Positions 10,709-21,810 of a stretch of DNA of 64,000 nt are shown here, one piece after another. Origin of the DNA: Lycium barbarum (taxonomy: Eukaryota > Streptophyta > Magnoliopsida > Solanales > Solanaceae). The stretch lies in assembly GCF_019175385.1 (NCBI RefSeq), contig NC_083338.1, forward strand, positions 93,269,777 through 93,333,776, given 5' to 3'. The position numbers were made by a program, and so were the translations under genes. Below the pieces are notes generated by a model. It did not search any database, was not told where the DNA came from, and saw only the letters and a program-made list of their open reading frames with translations. Within the stretch, counting starts at the first letter, position 1. The number at the start of each line of letters is the position of its first letter.

Positions 10709-12885
10709 TGTCACGACCCAATTAGCCGTTTGTGGCACCCACACTAATTCTCCTAGTGGGAGAACCATCTCCTTAATCAATTACTTAAGCATCTAAACAA
10801 TCATAAATGAATAACTAGAATTAAGTCATAAATCTTTCTAATCTTGTATAAATAAATAAACTGTGGAAATCCTATCGATTACAACCACAAAATGCGAAAG
10901 TCATCGTACTAGGACTTTAAAACATAACTGTCTAAGAATGAACAACTGTCTGAAATAAACATAAATGTCTGAAATGAATAGACATCAAAAATAAGAAAGA
11001 TCTTCAGGCGGCATGGCATAGATAGGAGCTCACCCTCGAATCTGATCAGGAAGTGGCCTCAAGCTAAATATGAGGTCTGGACGATGTCTCTGGCACACAA
11101 TCTGCACTCAAGAAAAAGTGCAGCAAGGTAGTATCAGTACAAATACTATGTACAGATAGATATCATAGGCCGACTAAGATTAGTATCATCCATACGTTCA
11201 TAAAATTAATAAGATAGATAGATAGGCACAATAACACAACCAAATAATGCCATCAACAGAAATCAGCCAACACAAGAATAAGGTAAGTCCAACCACAACC
11301 ACCAACAGGATTAATATAAGTCTGATGTAATGCAATGCAACAATGATAGTATCTCAACCGTACACACATGCTACTGGAAATTTTTGCTCAATAGTCATGA
11401 CCTGCAGGGGACCCATGGTGTCCATGTACCACTCGCTCCGAAACTGACCTCGGATCACGAGCCCATGACTAGGCCACATCCTCACTCCCTGTCAAATATG
11501 CCTTTATATATATGTATCTCTATATCTGATCACAATATGAATCTCAACGTATTTCCAGTCCAACAGACAATATGTAACATGATCAGTCAATAATATCAAT
11601 GTCAATGAATACAAGGCACCATGCCACAAGTCATAACAAGACCCAGATAAATGAACTCATTACAGCATGAATATGCAACAATCTCAATCAATAAGAAGAG
11701 TATATATTAACTCCTCCCTTTTCCAAACACAACAATATCATCTCAAGTTTTGGTATATGAAGAAATGGCAACAAGCCCACATAATCAGAATTCATACCAA
11801 CCAAATCATACTTTGTCCTATCAAATTTACTACATATACAATCAACTAACCAAAGTCTAACTCAAGTAAACCGTAACCTATGTTATATGCAGAGCGGGAA
11901 CAATGCAACCCACTCCGCAACAGCTTTTCCCTTCTGTAATGCTTCGGAACGTTAAAAGTCTAGCAATGTAATGCTAAGTGAGTAATGAATCATCTACTCA
12001 AACAAGAACAACAATTGGGGAAGAAAACCCAATTACTTCTATCCTTTTTAAATGGGTGAACTATCACTTATAGCAATTTTATCATAATCTTAGTCCCAAC
12101 GATCATACTATCACAATTCATGGGGTTCTAGTCAATTCAACCTCTTTCAAAAGGATTTTAGGCTAAAGCTTCCTTTTTTATGCGAACCCTAAGTCTCGAC
12201 ATGCAATTTCCACCATTAATAATCAAGTTCTTATCCTAGAAAGTGATAATCTACACTTCTAGATGAATAAATCACAATAAAATGAACCCACCATCAATTA
12301 TGTAAGAGTTTACAACTTCTAGGGTTCTACCCTTTTTCCCCACCATTAGAGGACCTTCAATTAATGTAGGAACTTAAGATGAATACGGAATGAACAATGA
12401 AAAGGGTTGAGACTTACCTTAAAAGGAGAACCCACCAAGACTCTAAGAATTTTTTCTCTTACTTTCTAGGGAGCAGTTTCTGGTGTAAAGTGGTGAATGA
12501 CTCGAAATTCCACAATATAAAATCAGTTTCTGCCTTCCATCGACCGCTGCAGCAGCCAAAATTTCATACAGTAGTCTCACTATAGCGGGACTTCTCCCGC
12601 TACGACGGACCTCAGTAATTCCCCGACTCTTTGCGACAGCGACCATCGCTCCGCTATAGTGGGATCGTTACAGCGGTAGTACACCCGCTGCAGCTGTCAC
12701 ATCCGACTAGTGAGCTCTGGTTTTTCATCAGATTTTCACCCAAAATCCCAACATCAATCCGAGGCCCTGCAGACAAAAAATAGACGTGCATATCAATGTA
12801 AGAATATGCTACGGACTTACCCGTGGCCTCAGAATTCCAAACGATAGTCAAATTTACTAAGTCACCCCCCAACGGGAATGAAACA
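10709..12885 (-). mobile_element. left (3') LTR of element H, truncated
   Basis: The plus strand starts TGTCACGACCCAATTAGCC, the complement of a gypsy LTR end, directly after GCGAT. The segment 11873-12885 is about 88-90% similar by eye to 30407-31410, which lies in the other LTR of H. The final ~150 bp of the LTR (ending GGGTCATTACA in the other copy) are missing because the sequence joins element-A pol at about 12886-12905. Palindromes of the CCGCTATAGCGG type occur at about 12540-12700. There is no protein-coding content. Confidence 0.72.
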
Positions 12886-12904
12886 AGTTTTCTTACTTGT
12901 TCCG

Positions 12905-13058
12905 TAAGGATGTGGCTTCCGTCAAAGTGTTATGGCGAAATAATAATAGAGAAGAGATGACCTGGGAAGCCGAAGATGCGATGAAGAATAAGTATCCTTA
13001 CTTGTTCCCTACGCCTGCAGGTAATTTAAATTCTTCACTTGATTATATTGATTGGTAG
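12905..13058 (+). pseudogene. C-terminal chromodomain end of a truncated A-family copy
   Basis: This is nearly identical to 27418-27571. It encodes the last 50 or so residues of an A-family polyprotein (KDVASVKVLWRNNN, REEMTWEAEDAMKNKYPYLF and the tail), stopping at TAG 13056-13058. Nothing of the gene exists upstream; the reading is cut at a junction with the H LTR. The following bases (13059-13164) are the untranslated tail and polypurine tract, then the LTR begins. It is the surviving edge of a first internal region in a tandem LTR-internal-LTR-internal-LTR array. Confidence 0.88.
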
Positions 13059-13529
13059 ATGAGACTACATGTTATAGCAATAAGGGAGACTTCACCGAAA
13101 TTTTTATAAGACTTTATAGGACCAATTTAACATTCGAGGACGAATGTTCTAAAGAGGGGAAGGATGTTATACCCCGTATTTTTATACATTGGATTATTCG
13201 TAAGCTAATCGATACACGTTCAAGGACAAGATTAATTGTGGGGTATGAGATAAGGACCTTTTAATCACCGATTTCAATAAGTGCACGATTTGTTATAAAT
13301 TTCAATTAGTATAGAAATATTAGTGGAGATTAGGGATTAATTAACCATGATTATATTATTAAGTGGTGATTAGTGATTATTTATGTCACGACCCAACCCC
13401 GTGGGCCGTGACTGGTGCCCGAGCTGGACACCCTTGCACACCTACTTACCGAATCGACATATCTATAACTTATTCATATCCCACAAATATTAATCATCAC
13501 CGATATTAAGGCTGTCATATACAAGCAGT

Positions 13530-13532
<3 letters not shown>

Positions 13533-13592
<60 letters not shown>
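13533..13592. repeat. TA microsatellite
   Basis: A pure AT dinucleotide run of about 60 bp in solo LTR K. Confidence 0.97.
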
Positions 13593-13594
<2 letters not shown>

Positions 13595-13845
13595 GAGCCG
13601 TTAAGGCCGTCATAACAAATAGTACCGTTTAGATGCAAATCACAGACATAATCGGACAATGACGACCCATGACCCACATATATGTCTACAAGCCTCTAAC
13701 AAACATAAAAGAATCATATGGCAGGACAGGGCCTCGCCGTACCCCTTAATAGTCATATACACATAAATAGTGTGGGCTCCGGATCAAAGGAGCACTCCAA
13801 GGTAGCAGAAAGGGCACCCTAGACTGGCGGATCACCACAATAAGC

Positions 13846-13912
13846 GTCTGTACCTGCGGGCATGAAACGCAGCCCCCGAAGAAAGGGGGTCAGTACGGAG
13901 TATGTAAGGCAT
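13846..13912 (-). other. paired-hairpin module in LTR K (degraded first stem)
   Basis: On the minus strand GACCCCC and GGGGGCTGCG enclose TTTCTTC, followed by CATGCCCGCAG|GT. The first stem has lost about ten bases (CTCCGTACTG instead of CAGTAC, loop, GTACTG). Confidence 0.6.
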
Positions 13913-14179
13913 GAAATACAGAAAACAGAATCATAACCGGAATAACAGTACAGAACTAGGTACACCGTCCAGAATACCAAGATACTTACCTTCCAGACAC
14001 AAATCATGTATACCAAGGTTGTATGTCAGAAAAGTACAGAAAATACAGAATACCAAATTGATTACTTTCCAGACACAGATGATGTCATATGTCAGAAGGG
14101 ATACAAAACGTACAGATTGCCAACCACTTACTTTTCAAACACAGATCATGCATGTCAGAGTCATGTATCACATATGCAT

Positions 14180-14550
14180 ATAACGTGCCCCGGCCCTCCC
14201 GTGAGGGACGCGGTAAATCATATATATCATGTAAACATATAACGTGCCCCGGCCCTCGGTGAGGGGCGCGGTGAATCATATATTATGTAAACATATAACG
14301 TGCCCCGACCCTTGGTGAGTGACGCGGTGAATCATATATCATGTATGCATATAACGTGCCCCGGCCCTTGGTGAGGGACGCGGTGAATGAAATCATGTAT
14401 GCCAATGTCATGTATCATATATGCATGTAACGTGCCCCGGCCCTCTTTTGCGGGACGCGGTGAATGTGCCATCCTGGCCACCACCCCGTCATCGTATCAT
14501 AATGTCATCATATCGTATATAACATGCCCCGGCCCGCAAGTGAGAGGGAC
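14180..14550 (-). repeat. tandem ~56-90 bp repeats with internal hairpins in LTR K
   Basis: About six units, each with CGTGCCCCGGCCCT, a short loop, GAGGGACGCGG and an AT-rich spacer. CGTGCCCC (or ATGCCCC) begins near 14184, 14243, 14299, 14355, 14431 and 14524. CCCTC and GAGGG within each unit can pair. The equivalent block in LTR L is at 63439-63780. Confidence 0.8.
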
Positions 14551-16832
14551 GCGGTGAACAATGCAGAGGAGTACGCACGAGAACATATCCTGGCCCGGGC
14601 TCAGTGAAGGACATACTGAAACTGCATGAACAGAGTAGTGCGAAACCATATACACATAAATCGAGACCCGATAGATAGGTATACTTATCGACGCCCGAAG
14701 GTCCAGAACAAGTTTCAAACCAGCTAGTATAGGAAAGTTACGGATATTTACCACAGAACCTTTACGGACATTTCAGGAGCCATTTTTGGAAAACTGAAGC
14801 AATAATCATATATACATATAACAGATTTTGGAACAATCATGTTAAGTACCTTTCGGATCTCGTGATGGATAAAATCAAATATAGCTTTTGGAACCGTACG
14901 TACATATCAAGGTATATCAAAACTTAACGGAATAGTCGGACGTGCTATCGTTCGAAAATCAAAACATTAATCATATCACTTATCCCTTAAATGCCAATTC
15001 AGGAACATATCAAATAGGACATACTGAAGCTGTCGATATCATATATCATGTATATATCTAACAGGTTCATGCACGCATACTCGTAAAACATCGTACATTG
15101 TATTGCTGCGGAACGTGCAGCCCGGTCCATAAACATATTACATTATTGCCGAGGAACGTTCGGCCCGATCCGAGACCGTAAGCAAAAATTATAAGCATTA
15201 ATACTTACAAAATCATTTTAAGGACATGAATTCTTATACTTGGCTTATTATCCAATTATGCCTTAATCCCAACCATACTTTGTATACTCGTATCAATAGG
15301 CCAATAGAAATCGTAGACGAACTTGGAAACTTATCAAATAGAGCTTCGGAATCATGAATACGTATCGAAACCATAAGAAACGACTTATGGAGGTCAAAGA
15401 TATTAGCCACCCTAATGGTTCTAAGAACAAGAATTTCTTTGAAATCATGCATATACCTCATTTGTTCATTTCATAGAGATCATGCCAAAAGAAAGAAAGG
15501 TAAGCCTTACATACCTTGCCCGCTTTCTACGCACATGCGAATTTAAGTCTTTGGCTTCACAAAATCTACAACAATATTCACACATACCAAACATTAGCCA
15601 CCAACACTTAGAGTCAATTTCTAAACCAACATTTAATCTACAGAAATTTCGGCAGCATTTCCCCTGTAAATGCACCATCCCCGAGAATTCAACTCGGCCA
15701 AATTTATCAACAACCATACCAACAATCATTTCAACAATACCAACAATTTACTTAAAACATATTCTAACATTAATAACCCACACAACATTCAAAACGATCC
15801 AACCAAGCTTTAATCCACCCGAAACTCTACAAATGCAACAAAACCACAACGACGCATTTTCTTCTTTCAAATTCATAACTACAACAACGATGCACACCTT
15901 AGCAACTCCACTTTTCACAATTACATAAAATCATATTAGAATCACATTAATTCCTACAACAACCTACAACCAATTTCAATGCCGATTTGAATCATTAAAC
16001 TTCCAATTGCATCATAAAGTCCACAACAACACAACTAATACACTAAATAAAATGAATTCACCTCCTCTCCAATATACAATGCCATACGGCCACACTACCA
16101 CACACACACTCACACGGCCACACCCACAACACACCACTTCCGTGATTTTCATTCAATTCTACTTACTACAACACATATAAATCTTCCATAACATGTAAAA
16201 GAATATCAATTCTTACCTTTACTTCAATTTTCCACTTGCCACCAAAGTATTTTTCTCGCTTACATAATTATACCACGTTGAAGAGGGTCTTGAGATTAGT
16301 AGGAATTCAAAAAGAGATGAATTTTTGGACCAAGGATTAAGGCTCAAGATTTATTTTTTCTTTCTTGTTGGCCGGATGGCCTCTCCTTTTGCTCTCACTC
16401 TTTTTTTTTTTTTTGTTCTTGAATGTTCTTGAATAAAAATGAAGAATATCCCACTTTTTATTCATTTATCACATGGATTTAATTCATATGGGCTTGGGCC
16501 AAAATTGTTTTTTCCCTAGCCATGGCCGGCCACTCTATGGGTTTGGGCCCCTTTGCTTTCTTTTTTTTTTTTTTTTTTTTTATTTTCCAAGCCCACTTTC
16601 TTGTGGCTAATTTTTGTTATTCATGAAACCATTTTTTCAATTATTCGATTTTGCCCTTAGCCTTCCTCCATATTTCCGCATCAATATTTTTCATGAACAA
16701 CATACATATTAAGTAAGACCAAAATGTTGCCTCGTCTCTTATTAGTCAAGCTTATTTCAATTTATCCGAATGTGCAAAAATTACGGGATATAACAATTTA
16801 ATATTAATTAAGTTATTAGTGGGCTGAATGGG

Positions 16833-16877
16833 CCCACTACAACATGGCCAATTCTGATTGGCCCATGCTATAGTGGG
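16833..16877. promoter_or_regulatory. 45-bp palindrome with two CCAAT boxes upstream of TATA, LTR A
   Basis: CCCACTA and TAGTGGG form the outer arms, and CATGGCCAAT / ATTGGCCCATG the inner arms around TCTG. The opposed CCAAT motifs and the TATAAAG at 16903-16909 (26 bp on) suggest a promoter element. The same structure and TATA box are at 27930-27974 and 28000-28006 in the 3' LTR. Confidence 0.55.
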
Positions 16878-16902
16878 GCACGTGTAACAATCATGGGCAA
16901 CA

Positions 16903-16909
16903 TATAAAG
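16903..16909 (+). promoter_or_regulatory. TATA box of LTR A
   Basis: TATAAAG within CATATAAAGACCCTAG, downstream of the palindrome at 16833-16877. A start of transcription near 16935 would be expected. It is conserved at 28000-28006. Confidence 0.55.
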
Positions 16910-18400
16910 ACCCTAGTTGATGACTAATTCATCATTCATGCATTTTATTTTCAACTTCAACAAAGTTGAATTAGGAGAGATGAGCTCCTAAGCTAGTGAG
17001 AGAGAGAGCTACGGCCATGGTTGCTCTTGGCCAAGCTTAAGCCCTTGATGGAAGAAAATTAAAATTCTAAGGTGTTGTAAACATCCAAGTGATTAGCCAC
17101 GTGAATTAATTCTTGGGGCAGCAAAGACGTTGTTATTTAAATCCATAAATTTCAGCAACGTTAAGTAGCCAAGCTTGTTAAGGTAAGATTTAATTCTCCC
17201 CTACATGTTTAGAGGTAGTTTGGACTTTGTATAATTTGGTAGATGTGAAATTGGATGTAAGGAATTATGTGTGTTGATGCTAAGGTTCGGTTGGGGGCTG
17301 TTTTAACCTAAAAATGGTGAATCAATTTTAATTAGTGTTGTTGTTATTGTTGTCATTGATTATATGATGAAAGTGAAAGAATTTGATATTTAAAGTTATG
17401 GTTGTATTGTGTTGGTAATGATCGGGTTCTGGTTGTGTTGTTGTTCTTGTGAAATTGGAGGACTAAGTGTAGTTAAGACTTGTATTGTATTGTTATAATT
17501 GATGGGCTGCTTTAGGACTTATTAATGTTAAGATAGTTTTCTTGCATATGGAAGTTGAGGCCGTTGTTGTGTTGTTGCTAATGTGAATCACTAATTTGAT
17601 AAGAAAGAAACGTATAAGATATCGTATGCGAAGCGTATGTGGCTTGTTGGGTGCATAATTTAGATATTTGAGGTGTATCGGGCATTATTATGTTATGTGG
17701 GCTGTTTTGGAGTATCCTCAAATCTTGTTTCGACTAGTTCTTGATGCGATAACTTAGACGTTCTTTGGTTGATGCTATGTTGATTGTTGTATAGTTGGCT
17801 TAAATGTGAGGAAATTGAGCGATATAGGGGAAGTGCTGCCCAATTGTCTAGAAATAAGCTACTAACGTTGAAGTACATTTTATGACTTTTCGTAGCTTAA
17901 CCATAGTCTTGACGTCTTAATATAGGTTGAGATATGTTGGGCAACGTATACATATTGAGTCACGGATTAAGTGCAAAAGGTATGTAAAGCTAACCCTTCC
18001 TTCTTTTTGGCATGATCTTTATGAAACAAATAGACGACGTATATATGACTTCAAAAAAAGCTCCTATTCTTAGAGACACTAGGATGGCTAATGTACTTGA
18101 TTCCCATAACTTATTTTATTATGTCTTGATACGTGTCTATGATTCCAGAAGATCTATTTTGATATAATCCATAGTGACATTCGAAGGATACTTGATATGA
18201 CTATTGTCTTGATTATCAAATGATGGTTCTTTTTGTTTATTCTATAGAGTCTCAGATATGACTTAGTTTGCATATGGTTGCTCACTACTCTGCTCGTGCA
18301 TGCCTCAATATATCTTTCACCGAGTCCCGGGCCGGGGTACGTTCTCGTGCACAGTTTCACTACATTGTTCACCGAGTCCCTCACTAGAGGGCCGGGAAAC

Positions 18401-18402
<2 letters not shown>

Positions 18403-18456
<54 letters not shown>
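18403..18456. repeat. TA microsatellite
   Basis: A TA run of about 54 bp in the 5' LTR of A. The matching run in the 3' LTR (about 29500-29523) is less than half as long. A second run follows at 18845-18879. Confidence 0.95.
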
Positions 18457-18458
<2 letters not shown>

Positions 18459-18660
18459 ATGATATGATGATGTGATGATGTGATTATGGCGCCAAGGATG
18501 GTATATGATGACTTTATTCACCGAGTCTCATAATGAGCCGGGTATGATATATGATATTGATATGCATGATTTACATTTCATAAGGCAAGTGTGTTGGTAT
18601 TATGATTTTCATACCTATCTCCTGTAATCTCTATTTCAGTCATGATCCTCTTTATTGTGA

Positions 18661-18740
18661 TTCATGCTTTATATACTCAGTACATATCTCGTACTGACCC
18701 CCTTTTTCATCGGGGGGCTGCGTTTCATGCCCGCAGGTAC
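18661..18740 (+). other. paired-hairpin module in 5' LTR of A
   Basis: CAGTAC/GTACTG make the first stem. CCCCC and GGGGG around TTTTTCATC form the second. GGCTGCG and TGCCCGCAG|GT follow. The 3' LTR copy is at 29729-29805. Confidence 0.7.
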
Positions 18741-18839
18741 GAATACTCGATTTGGCGATCCTCCAGTCTAGGATTTCCGCTCAGCTGTTTGGAGAGCTCT
18801 ATTGTTCCGGAGCCTATCTTATTTTGGGCACAGACCTTT

Positions 18840-18882
<43 letters not shown>

Positions 18883-19288
18883 TATCCAGGGGTACGGCGG
18901 GGCCCGCCCTGTCCCGTCATATTTCACTATCGATACTCTTAAAGGTCTGTAGATGTATGTGTGGGTTATGCATAAGTTTTGTTCAGCTGTGTCTATGTGA
19001 TTTGCTATGGATATGATCGTCTGTAGTGGCAGCCTTGTCGGCTTGCGTATCGCTTTGGTATGTAGTGGCAGCCTTGTCGGCTTGCGTATCGTATTACCTT
19101 TTGATTAGTTGTGACTCCCCAGGAGACAGGTTATCTTGATATATATATTATATGAGGTTATGAACCTTGGGAGTTTTTGCAAGTTTCCACATTGTTCTTA
19201 GTTTCAGTCTGACTATATCTAACAGGTACTATACGAGTGTCCAACTCGGGCACTAGTCATGGCCCATGGGGTTGGGTCGTGACAAAAG

Positions 19289-19300
19289 TGGTATCAGAGC
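19289..19300 (+). other. primer-binding site, tRNA-iMet
   Basis: TGGTATCAGAGC is complementary to the 3' end of plant initiator tRNA-Met. It lies four bases after the LTR terminus, the normal place for priming minus-strand DNA synthesis. Confidence 0.93.
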
Positions 19301-19488
19301 AGTTCATCCTCGGAGTGTCTACAGACCGTGTCTAGTAGAGTCTTGTTTATCGGTGTGTTGTGCACCACATCTATAAACAGGAAGCTACAGGACATTTAGG
19401 ATATTGTCTTTCCTTCCTACTCTAGATCGTGCGATAGAGTTATATTATCAGGATAATCCCTCCCTAATAGATTATTATGTTTACAGCT

Positions 19489-20880
19489 ATGCCTCCGAAG
19501 AAAGCGACAGCTGCCCAGAAGGGCAAATTGGTAGCAGGAGATACTAGTCAGACTCGGAGAGTTACTAGGGTCCGTGCCCAGTCTATGCCGGAGATTGTGC
19601 TCCAGTCGGTGAGCTCTACTACACCGCCACCTCCAGAGGAACTTAGAACAGCAGCAGCTTTAGATCAGGGGGCGGCCCCACGGCCAGCTCCCGAGGTTCC
19701 AATACCCGAGCCTCCAGCTCCTCAGCCAGGGGCGGAGGATTGGGCTATAAGAGATGCAGTTCAGTTGCTAACCAGATTAGTGGCAGGGCAGGCTCACAGG
19801 CATGGACTAGGAGTTGACCATGCGGATAGACATGATAGTTTGAGGGCTCGTGACTTCTTAAGTTGTAATCCTACAAAGTGTTTCGGGTCAAACCTCGAGG
19901 ATGATCCGCAGGAGTTTATTCGGCAGATGCAGCGTACATTGAGGATAATTAAGGCTTCTGAGACTGAGTCTGTTGAGTTAGCTTCGTATCGGTTGCGTGA
20001 TGTAGCTGTTAATTGGTATGAGTCGTGGGAGTTATCTAGGGGCGAGGATGCTCCTCTAGCGGTATGGGATGAGTTTGTGGAGGCCTTCCTTGGCCACTTT
20101 CTGCCCCCAGAGCTGAGACGGGCCAGATTTGATAGATTCTTACATCTGAGGCAGAGTGGCAGGAGCGTTCGAGATTATAGTCTTGAGTTTGATTCGTTGG
20201 CCAGATATGCGCCTACTATTGGAGCTGATATGGCTGATAGAGTGCATCGTTATGTGATGGGTCTGGATCGCTATTTGATTGATGGTTGTATGGCGGTGGC
20301 TCTTCATCCAGGTATAGATATTGCTCGGATACAGGCATATGCACAGGGGTAGAGGATCGATATAGAGGACGTCAGCCAGATAGAGATTATGATAGAGGTC
20401 AGCATAAGAGGGCTAGATCGGCTAGTTATCCTGGCGAGTTTCGAGGCAGGGAGCCTCAGCAGTATAGTAGATGTTCTTCCCAGCCAGCACAGAGTGCACC
20501 CCCACAGTTCACAGGTAGGAGATTTGACAGTACAGGGTATTCAGGAGCCGGTCAGAGCTCCAGAGCTTCGGGTTCGCAGATGAACAGAGGTTTGAGTCAG
20601 TCGAGGCCACCTTTGCCTCGGTGTTCTCAGTGTGGTAGGCTCCATTCTGGGGAATGTCGTCGCGCTATAGGTTCTTGTTTTTCTTGTGGCCGTCAAGGCC
20701 ATATTATGAGAGAGTGTCCGTATGGAGGCGGTCCAGGTGGTGTGGCTCAGCCTACTGGATCGGTTGTTGGTTCATCTTCTTCTGTAGCTATGCGCCCTAT
20801 GGGGCAGGGTATTCAGATACCGGTAGGCCATGGTAGAGGTCATGGGGAGCTTCCAGTTCTAGCGGTCCTTCGAACCGCAT
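19489..20880 (+). pseudogene. gag of element A (broken)
   Basis: This is the nucleocapsid and capsid precursor of a Ty3/gypsy element. I choose ATG 19489 (MPPKKATAAQKGK) because elements B and C start with the same motif; an upstream ATG at 19477 is also in frame. An N-terminal Pro/Ala-rich segment is followed by the retrotransposon gag core (DDPQEFIRQM, ASYRLRDVAVNWYESW, about 20100-20250 FDRFLHLRQ), an Arg-rich stretch and a CCHC knuckle CFSCGRQGHIMREC near 20670-20715. The frame changes at about 20346, where a stop follows AQG, and again near 20850 before protease. It is non-functional as read. Confidence 0.88.
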
Positions 20881-21810
20881 ATATGGTTTGGCTAGTAGAC
20901 AGGATCAGGAGGCGTCACCGAATGTGGTTACAGGTATATTATCGATTTTCTCTCGGGACGTATATGCATTGATAGATCCAGGCTCCACCTTATCATATAT
21001 ATCTCCTTTTGTTGCTAGTAGAATCGGAATAGAACCTGAGTTGATAGAACCATTTGAGGTAGCTACACCGGTAGGAGATTCTGTTATAGCAAAGCAAGTA
21101 TATAGAAATTGTTGGGTGATTATATATAGTCATCATACCGTGGTAGATCTGATAGAGTTAGATATGATGGAGTTTGATGTTATTATGGGTATGGATTAGT
21201 TAGCTTCTTGTTATGCTAACATTGATTGTAGAGAAAAGATAGTCCGATTTCAGTTCCTAGGGGAGTCGGTTATAGAGTGGATGGGGAATACAGCATCGCC
21301 GAGGGGTAAGTTTATTTCATACCTCGAGGCAAGGAAGATGGTTAGAAAGGGTTATATTTATCATCTGGTCCGTGTGCATGACTTGAAAGCAGAAGTACCG
21401 ACTCTTCAGTCAGTCCCGGTAGTTAATGAATTTCCAGATGTATTTCCAGACGAGCTTCTAGGTCTTCTTCCTGAGCGGGAGATAGAGTTTACTGTAGATG
21501 TATTGCCAGATATTCAGCCCATATCTATTCCTCTTTATAGAATGGCACCTGCAGAGCTGAATGAGTTAAAAGAGAAACTGAGGGACTTATTAGAAAAGGG
21601 CTTCATCAGGCCCAGCACATCCCCTTGGGGAGCACCGATACTGTTTGTGAGAAAGAAGGATGGGTCGCTGCGGATGTGTATTAATTATAGGCAGCTGAAT
21701 AAAGTAACAATAAAGAATAGATATCCCCTCCCCAGGATTGATGATTTATTTGACCAGTTGCAGGGTGATAAATGCTTTTCGAAGATAGACTTGCGGTCAG
21801 GCTATCATCA
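20881..21810 (+). pseudogene. protease and N-terminal reverse transcriptase of A
   Basis: The reading starts after the gag frameshift with [23 protein letters not shown] is the protease active-site motif in this family. A stop replaces Trp in the MGMDW motif (TAG at 21197-21199), after which the frame continues to RT. RT motifs seen are [19 protein letters not shown], the [10 protein letters not shown] block, [16 protein letters not shown] and [12 protein letters not shown]. The gene is cut at 21810 by solo LTR E, with CATCA duplicated. It resumes at 25065. Gag, protease and pol appear to have been one reading frame before decay. Confidence 0.9.

Larger units (their letters stand above)
13384..16795 (-). 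mobile_element. solo LTR K, 3412 bp, TSD ATTTA
   Basis: The insertion is bounded by TGTCACGACCC on the left and GGGATATAACA on the right, with ATTTA on both sides (13379-13383 and 16796-16800). The empty site is preserved in the 3' LTR of element A near 27890-27905, which proves the insertion directly. Transcriptional orientation is minus. It is related to LTR E in its 5' part and to LTR A at its 3' end. It contains a TA run, a tandem block (14180-14550) and the inverted hairpin module (13846-13912). It has no coding sequence. Confidence 0.95.
13165..19284 (+). mobile_element. 5' (middle) LTR of element A, split by solo LTR K
   Basis: It starts TGTTATACCCCGT and ends GGTTGGGTCGTGACA, followed by a primer-binding site. 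Without the K insertion and its 5-bp duplication it is about 2.7 kb, matching the 3' LTR (27678-30406, 2729 bp) at well above 95% by eye. Features inside: a 45-bp imperfect palindrome with two opposed CCAAT boxes (16833-16877), a TATA box (16903), a GGTATGTAAAGC motif (17979), CACCGAGTC/GGCCGGG hairpin repeats near 18310-18540 and the hairpin module (18661-18740). It serves both as 3' end of the truncated copy on its left and as 5' LTR of A. Confidence 0.92.

Noticed and set aside
15482..15928. 148-codon plus-strand open frame
   Set aside because: It lies antisense inside solo LTR K, has no domain, and is Thr/Ile/Asn-rich as expected from AT-rich LTR DNA.
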